Of a DNA stretch of 5,565 bases, positions 1-5,565 are shown in pieces. The DNA is taken from the NCBI GenBank assembly GCA_003535475.1, contig DOHC01000283.1, positions 1 through 5,565 on the forward strand, in the 5' to 3' direction. Within the stretch, counting starts at the first letter, position 1. Each line of letters begins with the position of its first letter. Position numbers and translations under genes: made by a program. The notes beneath the pieces are model-generated. The model had not been told where the DNA came from, did no database searches, and saw only the letters and a list, made by a program, of their open reading frames with translations. This DNA is from Nitrospiraceae bacterium. GTDB taxonomy: Bacteria > Nitrospirota > Thermodesulfovibrionia > Thermodesulfovibrionales > UBA1546.

Positions 1-226
1 CTCCCTCAAGCTGCTGTCCTAATCCCTGCTCAAGGTCAGAGGCAATGATTAAACTTCCATTAGCTTCCCTCTGAAGTTTACTTATCCCCTGCCTTACCGT
101 GTTCAGCTCTCCTCCGAAAACAATGAACCCTGCAATGCCTTTTTTTACAAGCCCGAGATAATAATCAAAGTCTTTTTCAATATCCCTGCCGTTAAGCCGT
201 GCGATTATGAATTTATAGAAGTTCAT
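1..226 (-). CDS. nagZ: NagZ-like glycoside hydrolase family 3 protein, N-terminal part (cut by window edge)
   Basis: This is an open frame on the minus strand from an ATG at 226 to the left edge, 75 codons with no stop, so the gene continues outside the window. The translation resembles the start of GH3 beta-N-acetylhexosaminidases. An early strand-like segment (IIARLNG, residues 7-13) is followed by KKGIAGFIVFGGEL (28-41), which matches the first beta strand and loop of the TIM barrel, and then by IIASDLEQGLGQQLEG (60-75), the position of the family's (I/S)D-x-E-G-G substrate-site motif. Here the motif reads E-Q-G rather than E-G-G. Known NagZ enzymes remove GlcNAc from muropeptides in peptidoglycan recycling; that role is inferred here. 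The catalytic histidine and aspartate lie beyond the edge. There is no signal peptide, so a cytoplasmic location is likely. No Shine-Dalgarno precedes the ATG; a TATAAT box sits 5 bases upstream. Another GH3 glycosidase specificity is possible. Confidence 0.75.
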   Translation of the reverse strand, partial: MNFYKFIIARLNGRDIEKDFDYYLGLVKKGIAGFIVFGGELNTVRQGISKLQREANGSLIIASDLEQGLGQQLEG

Positions 227-231
227 GGTGT

Positions 232-237
232 ATTATA
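232..237 (-). promoter_or_regulatory. -10 box next to the NagZ-like start codon
   Basis: On the minus strand a perfect TATAAT is followed by only ACACC and then the ATG at 226. A start 6-7 bases after this box would fall on or next to the A of the ATG, giving a leaderless mRNA, and there is no Shine-Dalgarno to argue against that. The -35 position at 17 bp spacing would fall inside the left arm of the inverted repeat (255-260, reading TGCCTG), which is a poor match. The -10 is therefore convincing and the -35 is not. Confidence 0.4.
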
Positions 238-251
238 ACTCATGATAAACT

Positions 252-281
252 AAGCAGGCATATTGAGTGAAAAAGTTTTAA
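252..281 (+). repeat. Left arm of perfect 30 bp inverted repeat
   Basis: It begins AAGCAGGCATATTGAG and ends GTTTTAA, and is the exact reverse complement of 414-443 over all 30 positions. It starts 26 bases upstream of the NagZ-like start codon, so it covers the place where that gene's -35 element should be. Its inner end runs into a GTTTTAAAAC palindrome at 275-284. Confidence 0.9.
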
Positions 282-343
282 AACGCGACAGAATATTTTA
301 GGCAGATATCTAACGCTTATTTGAAAAAATTAAATGTGATTTG

Positions 344-367
344 AACCTCAGACTAAAGTCTTCGGTT
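344..367. repeat. Small imperfect palindrome near the centre of the inverted-repeat element
   Basis: AACC (344-347) pairs with GGTT (364-367). After a 2 by 2 mismatch, AGACT (350-354) pairs with AGTCT (357-361) around a two-base AA centre. A further AATGT/ACATT pairing (333-337 with 368-372) is possible if GATTTG (338-343) is bulged. The palindrome is centred about 8 bases right of the midpoint of the 30 bp arms. Its function is unknown. It could be the tip of a folded transcript or single strand of the element. Confidence 0.5.
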
Positions 368-396
368 ACATTAGATTTGGAATGTGTGTTTGCCAA
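368..396 (-). promoter_or_regulatory. Weak candidate promoter inside the inverted-repeat element, reading toward the NagZ-like gene
   Basis: On the minus strand TTGGCA (396-391) is separated by exactly 17 bases from TAATGT (373-368). The -35 matches 5 of 6 consensus positions, but the -10 keeps only the first T, the A and the last T. Transcription would run through the left arm toward the NagZ-like gene. Such matches arise by chance in AT-rich DNA, so this is a lead only. Confidence 0.22.
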
Positions 397-413
397 TACT
401 TCAAGGTGTCGCC

Positions 414-443
414 TTAAAACTTTTTCACTCAATATGCCTGCTT
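414..443 (-). repeat. Right arm of perfect 30 bp inverted repeat
   Basis: It is the exact reverse complement of 252-281. It ends GCCTGCTT and is followed on the outside by four more T residues. The T run after the arm does not make a terminator, because the partner arm is more than 130 bases away. The ftsY start codon lies 91 bases beyond its outer end. Confidence 0.9.
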
Positions 444-480
444 TTTTGAGCAGATAGATTGATTAATCACCGGTAAAAAA

Positions 481-509
481 TTTACAATTTCAAATGAAGC
501 TGATATTTA
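481..509 (+). promoter_or_regulatory. Candidate ftsY promoter
   Basis: TTTACA (481-486) lies 17 bases before TATTTA (504-509), which is preceded by TGA, an extended -10 signature. This would give a 5' leader of roughly 20 bases that includes the strong Shine-Dalgarno of ftsY. The -35 matches 5 of 6 consensus positions and the -10 is weak. It lies outside the inverted-repeat element, so ftsY may keep its own promoter regardless of that element. Confidence 0.35.
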
Positions 510-523
510 TATTGCCGGCTTTC

Positions 524-530
524 AGGGAGG
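524..530 (+). promoter_or_regulatory. ftsY ribosome binding site, decides the start
   Basis: AGGGAGG is followed by GTTG and then ATG at 535. It is only one base from the in-frame TTG at 532, too close to serve that codon, so the ATG at 535 is the better start and the protein begins MGLFDRLK. Confidence 0.7.
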
Positions 531-534
531 GTTG

Positions 535-1440
535 ATGGGTTTATTTGACAGATTAAAAGAAGGGCTCGCGAAAACAAGAAAGGGCTTTATTGAAAAAGTT
601 GAATCTGTTTTTATGCAGGGGAAGATTGACGAAGAAGTTGTCAATGAACTTGAAGAAATACTTATAACATCCGACATCGGAGTGCATGCTGCGGCAGAAA
701 TTGTCAATTTTTTGAAAGATAAGATTAAAAAAGGCGAGATCAGGGACAGCGCTTCAGCAAAAGAGTTTTTAAAGAAGGAAATGATTTCTCTGCTTGGCTC
801 CTCCTTGCCTGTTGTCCTGTTCGGGGAGAAGCCGTTTGTTATCCTCACAATCGGCGTTAACGGGGTGGGCAAGACTACGACTATCGGCAAACTTGCAAGC
901 AGATTCAGGTCAGAAGGCCATTCAGTTTTACTTGCTGCATCTGACACCTTTAGGGCTGCTGCAATAGAACAGCTTGAGATATGGGCTGAAAGGTCAGGTT
1001 CTTCTATTGTCAAGCACCAGAGCGGTTCTGACCCTGCTGCTGTTGCGTATGATGCGATAGAGTCTGCAAAGAATAAGAAGATTGACATTGTTATTATTGA
1101 CACGGCAGGCAGGCTTCATACAAAAAGTCCTTTGATGGAGGAATTGAAGAAGGTTAAACGTGTTGTGCAGAAGACGCTGCCTCATGCGCCTCAGGAAGTA
1201 CTGCTTGTTGTTGATGCAACCACAGGACAGAATGCGCTAAGGCAGGCGCAGATTTTCAACGAAGCAGTCGGCGTTACAGGCATTGCGCTCACTAAACTTG
1301 ACGGCACTGCAAAAGGCGGAATCGTATTTGCGATAAAAAAAGAGCTCGGCATACCAGTAAGGCTTATAGGAATCGGAGAAGGGATTGACGACCTCAGGGA
1401 TTTTGTTCCTGAGGAATTTGTAGAGGCGCTTTTTTCATAA
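535..1440 (+). CDS. ftsY: Signal recognition particle receptor FtsY
   Basis: This is a 301-residue SRP GTPase that docks the SRP-ribosome complex at the inner membrane and passes nascent membrane proteins to SecYEG. An N-terminal helical N domain (about 1-85) is followed by the GTPase G domain. Visible motifs are the P-loop GVNGVGKTTT (107-116), DTFRAAA of the SRP-specific insertion region (137-143), DTAGR (189-193), TKLDGTAKGG (253-262) and GIGEGIDDL (279-287), ending in the conserved DLRDFVPEEFVEALF tail. The acidic A domain of E. coli FtsY is absent, as in many bacteria, so membrane contact probably relies on the first amphipathic helix (MGLFDRLKEGL). The start is the ATG at 535 rather than the TTG at 532, because of Shine-Dalgarno spacing. 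The gene is transcribed away from the NagZ-like gene. Its last 47 bases overlap the 3' end of the PBP1A gene on the opposite strand. FtsY is separated from Ffh by its short C-terminus, which lacks an M domain. Confidence 0.97.
   Translation: MGLFDRLKEGLAKTRKGFIEKVESVFMQGKIDEEVVNELEEILITSDIGVHAAAEIVNFLKDKIKKGEIRDSASAKEFLKKEMISLLGSSLPVVLFGEKPFVILTIGVNGVGKTTTIGKLASRFRSEGHSVLLAASDTFRAAAIEQLEIWAERSGSSIVKHQSGSDPAAVAYDAIESAKNKKIDIVIIDTAGRLHTKSPLMEELKKVKRVVQKTLPHAPQEVLLVVDATTGQNALRQAQIFNEAVGVTGIALTKLDGTAKGGIVFAIKKELGIPVRLIGIGEGIDDLRDFVPEEFVEALFS
1394..1440. other. 47 bp tail-to-tail overlap of ftsY and the PBP1A gene
   Basis: The ftsY stop (1438-1440) lies inside the PBP1A coding sequence, and the PBP1A stop (TGA on the minus strand, 1396-1394) lies inside ftsY. 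The ftsY side encodes its conserved C-terminal helix, so the PBP1A tail (MKKAPLQIPQEQNP) is probably the later addition. There is no room for a conventional bidirectional terminator between the two genes. Confidence 0.9.
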
Positions 1441-3241
1441 ACTCAATCCATATCGGCAGGGCTGCCCTTGAACCGGCCTCTTTTTTGCCGATTGGCTTGT
1501 GGTTATCCCTTCCGACCCATACGCCAACCGCAAGCCTGTCATCAAAACCAATGAACCATGCATCCGTATAATTGTTTGTCGTTCCTGTCTTGCCGTAAAC
1601 ATGTCTCTTTAGTTCCTTTGCGCTTTGTGCAGTCCCCTCTTCAACAACAGCCCTGAGAAGAACCTTCATCTCTTCTACGGTCTTTTCTGAAAGCAGGTCT
1701 TCTGCTGCTGACTGTGTTTCCTCTACGATTCTTCCATCCCTGCCGAGTATCTTTTCATACAAAACAGGTTTCACTCTTTTGCCGTAAGCAAACGCCGAGT
1801 ATGCTGAAACCATCTCAAGCAAAGTCACATCAGAAGCCCCAATCGCAAGAGATGTATAAGGCTGAAGTTCACTCTTTATGCCGAGCCTCTCTGCCATCTC
1901 AATAACGTTTTTTATCCCAAGTTTATCTGCAAGCCTTACAGTAGCGGCATTCAAAGACTGTGCAAGAGCAGTCTTAAGTGTAACGCTTCCATGATAATTG
2001 CCGTCATAATTTTTTGGAGACCATAGTTCCCCGGGTTTTGACCCCTTCAAAAAAATAGGAGAATCATCTATTTTATCCTGCGACGTCATACCTTTTTCAA
2101 TTGCAGCAGTATAAACAAGCGGCTTAAATGCAGAGCCCGGCTGTCTTAGCGCATGAGTTGCCCTGTTAAACTGATTTTTCCAGAAATCAGAGCCTCCGAC
2201 CATTGCCTTTATATGGCCTGTTTTAATGTCTATGGCAACAAGCGCTGCCTCTACACCTGTCCCTGCCCTTTTTCCTATAGAGGAAAGTCCCTTTTTAACC
2301 GCGTCCTCTGCAGCCTTCTGCATGCCCGCGCTGAGAGTGGTATATATCCTGTATCCTGAAGTGTACAACTCGTCTCCGTATTTATTCTCAAGTTCCTGCC
2401 TGATGGCTTCTATAAAATACGGAGCGCTGTACTTCCTGAAATTGGGGGTTGCAGGCAGGGGAATACTATCAGCCTCCTTAACCTGAGTCTCTGTTATAAA
2501 TTTATTCTTAAGCATTTCTTTCAGAACCAGTCTTCTTCTTTCTTTGGCTTTCTGAGGATGTTTAAAAGGAGAATACTGGGACGGGGCTTTGGGCAGAGAT
2601 GCAAGCAGCGCCGCTTCTGCTATATTAAGCTCATCTGTTGATTTCCCGAAATATGTCTGTGAAGCCGCCTCAATGCCGTAAGCCCGCGTTCCGAAATAAG
2701 CCTGATTCAGATACAATCCGAGTATTTCGTCTTTTGTATACCGCTTTTCTATCTGTATGGAAATTACTGCCTCCCTGATCTTTCTTTTTATGCTCCTGTC
2801 AGGCTTAAGAAAAAGCATTTTCGCAAGCTGCTGGGTTATCGTGCTTCCGCCCTGAACAATACTGCCTGCCTTAATATCATAATAGAGCGCCCGTGCAATC
2901 CCTACAGCGTCAACGCCGTGATGCTTATAAAATCTAATGTCCTCAATAGCTACAAATGCCTTTTTGACATGCTCCGGTATTCTGTAATGGGGAATTAACG
3001 TCCTTCTTTCAAGATATAACTCTGCCAGCAATTCCCCCTCGGAGGAATAAACACGGGAAGATTCTATCGGCTTATATTCTTCAAGTGCCTTTATCTGTGG
3101 AAGTTCGGACAGCATCCAGTAGATGAAACCTATAATTATGCCGGCAGCCACACAAAAAACAGACAGGAGCGCGAAGAAAATCCGCATCTTTGAAATTTTG
3201 TTTTTTCCCGCATGTTTGAGTTCCTGTTCAAGCTTAACCAT
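1394..3241 (-). CDS. mrcA: Class A penicillin-binding protein (PBP1A type), bifunctional glycosyltransferase/transpeptidase
   Basis: This 615-residue inner-membrane enzyme polymerises lipid II into glycan strands and cross-links the peptides in the periplasm. A short cytoplasmic start precedes one membrane helix (about 20-43). The GT51 domain shows E-D-x-x-F-x-x-H-x-G (100-109, with Glu100 the expected catalytic base), GGSTITQQLA (131-140), RKIRE (153-157) and KDEILGLYLNQAYFG (170-184). The transpeptidase domain shows SAFK (370-373, acylated Ser370), SLN (429-431) and KTGT (551-554). The protein is shorter than E. coli PBP1A and has little room for its extra OB-like domain. All catalytic motifs are present, so it should be active. 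The ATG at 3241 has no Shine-Dalgarno, but TATAAT lies 9 bases upstream. Its last 15 codons and stop are written on the antisense strand of the ftsY C-terminus. It diverges from the RDD-mreBCD operon, its functional partners in wall elongation. Confidence 0.95.
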   Translation of the reverse strand: MVKLEQELKHAGKNKISKMRIFFALLSVFCVAAGIIIGFIYWMLSELPQIKALEEYKPIESSRVYSSEGELLAELYLERRTLIPHYRIPEHVKKAFVAIEDIRFYKHHGVDAVGIARALYYDIKAGSIVQGGSTITQQLAKMLFLKPDRSIKRKIREAVISIQIEKRYTKDEILGLYLNQAYFGTRAYGIEAASQTYFGKSTDELNIAEAALLASLPKAPSQYSPFKHPQKAKERRRLVLKEMLKNKFITETQVKEADSIPLPATPNFRKYSAPYFIEAIRQELENKYGDELYTSGYRIYTTLSAGMQKAAEDAVKKGLSSIGKRAGTGVEAALVAIDIKTGHIKAMVGGSDFWKNQFNRATHALRQPGSAFKPLVYTAAIEKGMTSQDKIDDSPIFLKGSKPGELWSPKNYDGNYHGSVTLKTALAQSLNAATVRLADKLGIKNVIEMAERLGIKSELQPYTSLAIGASDVTLLEMVSAYSAFAYGKRVKPVLYEKILGRDGRIVEETQSAAEDLLSEKTVEEMKVLLRAVVEEGTAQSAKELKRHVYGKTGTTNNYTDAWFIGFDDRLAVGVWVGRDNHKPIGKKEAGSRAALPIWIEFMKKAPLQIPQEQNP

Positions 3242-3250
3242 CTATAGTTA

Positions 3251-3258
3251 ATTATAAT
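3251..3258. promoter_or_regulatory. Shared ATTATAAT: -10 for PBP1A on the minus strand and a TATAAT on the plus strand
   Basis: ATTATAAT contains TATAAT on both strands (minus 3256-3251, plus 3253-3258). On the minus strand it lies 9 bases before the PBP1A ATG, which predicts a leader of about 3 bases. Neither strand has a good -35 at 16-18 bp. The plus-strand copy could act as a second promoter for the RDD-mre operon, with a leader of about 27 bases. Confidence 0.4.
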
Positions 3259-3286
3259 TGAAAAATGAACCATTTTTTGTTAACAT
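3258..3286 (+). promoter_or_regulatory. Promoter of the RDD-mreBCD operon, predicted leaderless
   Basis: TTGAAA (3258-3263) and TAACAT (3281-3286) are separated by exactly 17 bases. CTTAG and then the ATG at 3292 follow, so the expected transcription start falls on or beside the start codon. No Shine-Dalgarno lies ahead of this ATG, and an in-frame TAG sits directly before it, so no earlier start is possible. The -35 is a 5 of 6 match and the -10 a 4 of 6 match. Confidence 0.45.
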
Positions 3287-3291
3287 CTTAG

Positions 3292-4756
<1,465 letters not shown>

Positions 4757-4757
<1 letters not shown>

Positions 4758-5539
4758 TGCCCAAGAAGAGGTTGTTGCTTTTTTTTTCTCTTATCATTGT
4801 GTCATTCATTCTTATGACATACCAGATTAACAGGGGATTTTCCAATCCCCTGCACCTTATAAACTACCCTGTCAATATTGCGAATGATGCCGTTAATTCT
4901 GTCTGTTCAAAAATAAAAGGAGCCTTAAAAAAAATACAACTGCGCGATGAAGAAAACAGGAGATTGAAGCTGGAGCTTGATAATCTGCTTATGGAGCAGC
5001 ATAAATACAAGGAGGCAATTCTTGAGAATGCAAGACTCGGAGAACTGCTGGCCCTGAAAGAAAAAGAAAAGAAATACGTCACTGCTGCACGGGTTATCTC
5101 CAGAGGCAATGACCAGTGGACAAACACGCTTGTAATAAATAAAGGCCTGCATGACGGCGTAGAAAAGGATATGACAGTGATAACCGGCAAAGGGCTTGTA
5201 GGCAAGGTTTTTTCCGCATTGAACTCTTACTCATATGTCCTTCTGCTCAATGATGTGAATTTCTCGGCGGCAATAAGGCTTCAGGAAAGCAGAACTGAAG
5301 GAATAATCTCAGGAACAGGTTCAAAAACATGTATGCTGAAATACGTTTCTCACGAATACGAAGTGAAAGAAAACGAAATGGCGCTTACATCAGGGCTTGA
5401 CTCTCTTTTCCCTCCCGGCATACCTGTCGGAGCTGTAACCGGAACTGCAAAAAAAAGCGCGGGCCTTTTCCAGAACATAGAGGTTACGCCGTTTCAGGAC
5501 AGCACAAAACTTGAAGAAGTCGTGATAGTAGGACGATGA
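4757..5539 (+). CDS. mreC: Rod shape-determining protein MreC
   Basis: This 260-residue protein links the MreB filament to the periplasmic wall-synthesis enzymes, with one N-terminal membrane helix (about 5-24), a coiled coil (about 55-105, rich in E, K, R and L) and a periplasmic beta-barrel part. Family landmarks are VINKGLHDGVEKDM (126-139), VITGKGLVGKV (141-151), SGLDSLFPPGIPVGAV (212-227) and the closing LEEVVIVG (252-259). Length is close to the usual 260-370. The ATG overlaps the mreB stop by one base (TAATG). The nearest Shine-Dalgarno-like AAGGA (4736-4740) is 16 bases away, so translation probably depends on coupling to mreB. The gene ends in ATGA with the next gene. Confidence 0.95.
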
Positions 5540-5565
5540 AGAAAATTATTTTGCTCCTCATCATA
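5536..5565 (+). CDS. mreD: Probable MreD, first 10 codons (cut by window edge)
   Basis: An ATG at 5536 overlaps the mreC TGA in an ATGA junction and opens a frame reading MKKIILLLII up to the edge. A short basic start followed by a hydrophobic run fits the first membrane helix of MreD, the multi-pass partner of MreC, and mreD is the usual next gene. The AGGA at 5530-5533 is only two bases away, so coupling to mreC is likely. Only 10 residues are visible, so the name rests on gene order. Confidence 0.65.
   Translation, partial: MKKIILLLII

Larger units (their letters stand above)
252..443. repeat. 192 bp inverted-repeat element (MITE-like or invertible segment)
   Basis: The element is bounded by 30 bp arms that pair perfectly (252-281 with 414-443). 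After a small internal offset the pairing continues for 6 bp (GCGACA at 285-290 with TGTCGC at 407-412), so about 36 bp per side can pair. It holds no open reading frame of note. A smaller imperfect palindrome lies near its centre. It fills most of the 308 bp between the divergent nagZ-like gene and ftsY. No target-site duplication is visible at the outer edges. Two readings fit: a non-autonomous mobile element with terminal inverted repeats, or an invertible DNA segment. The repeats are seen directly; either biological role is inference. The rest of the intergenic region (227-251 and 444-534) holds the putative promoters of the two flanking genes. Confidence 0.6.

Noticed and set aside
304..311. 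AGATATCT perfect 8 bp palindrome inside the inverted-repeat element
   Set aside because: It is too short and expected by chance in AT-rich DNA, and no second copy nearby suggests an operator.
438..453. CTGCT/AGCAG hairpin with T run at the outer edge of the right arm, as a terminator
   Set aside because: The stem is only 5 bp, and the T run is in the loop rather than after the stem.
532..534. TTG as the ftsY start codon
   Set aside because: The Shine-Dalgarno ends one or two bases before it, while the ATG at 535 has workable spacing and the normal FtsY start MGLFDRL.
522..1185. Minus-strand open frames of 193 and 63 codons opposite ftsY
   Set aside because: They lie antisense to a clearly conserved gene, show no recognisable motifs and have low-complexity composition typical of shadow frames.
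1714..2486. Plus-strand open frames of 63-86 codons inside the PBP1A gene
   Set aside because: They are shadows of a gene whose catalytic motifs are intact in the other strand, and no domains are visible in them.
2815..2830. Methionine in place of the frequent asparagine after the glycosyltransferase GGSTITQQLAK motif of the PBP
   Set aside because: This position varies among class A PBPs, and the catalytic and substrate motifs are otherwise intact, so it does not suggest loss of activity.

Overview
The window is an ordinary-looking bacterial chromosome segment with moderate GC and tightly packed genes. It is built around cell-envelope growth and protein targeting. It suggests a Gram-negative-type, rod-shaped bacterium. 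The style of the GH3 hexosaminidase N-terminus, the short FtsY without an acidic A domain and the short class A PBP fit an uncultured Nitrospirota or a deltaproteobacterial relative, but that placement is an impression from family resemblance, not a measurement. There are no tRNA or rRNA genes, CRISPR arrays or transposase genes.

Layout. 1-226 (minus): N-terminal 75 codons of a family 3 glycoside hydrolase (NagZ-like), running off the left edge. 227-534: a 308 bp divergent intergenic region, dominated by a 192 bp element (252-443) bounded by perfect 30 bp inverted repeats. 535-1440 (plus): ftsY, the SRP receptor. 1394-3241 (minus): a class A penicillin-binding protein (PBP1A type) whose 3' end overlaps ftsY by 47 bp tail to tail. 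3242-3291: a 50 bp divergent promoter region. 3292-5565 (plus): a compact operon of an RDD-family membrane protein, mreB, mreC and the first 10 codons of a probable mreD, joined by overlaps of 10, 1 and 4 bases.

How the genes fit together. MreB filaments and the MreC/MreD membrane proteins organise lateral wall synthesis. The class A PBP polymerises and cross-links peptidoglycan. The NagZ-like enzyme probably takes part in peptidoglycan turnover. FtsY delivers nascent membrane proteins to the translocon. The RDD protein at the head of the mre operon has no clear assigned role.

The least explained part is the inverted-repeat element between nagZ and ftsY. It could be a MITE-like non-autonomous mobile element or an invertible promoter segment. 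A second pattern is that the three genes that appear to start a transcript without a Shine-Dalgarno sequence (nagZ-like, PBP1A and RDD) each have a -10-like box only 5 to 9 bases before the start codon, which suggests leaderless or nearly leaderless mRNAs. ftsY and mreB, in contrast, have strong Shine-Dalgarno sites.
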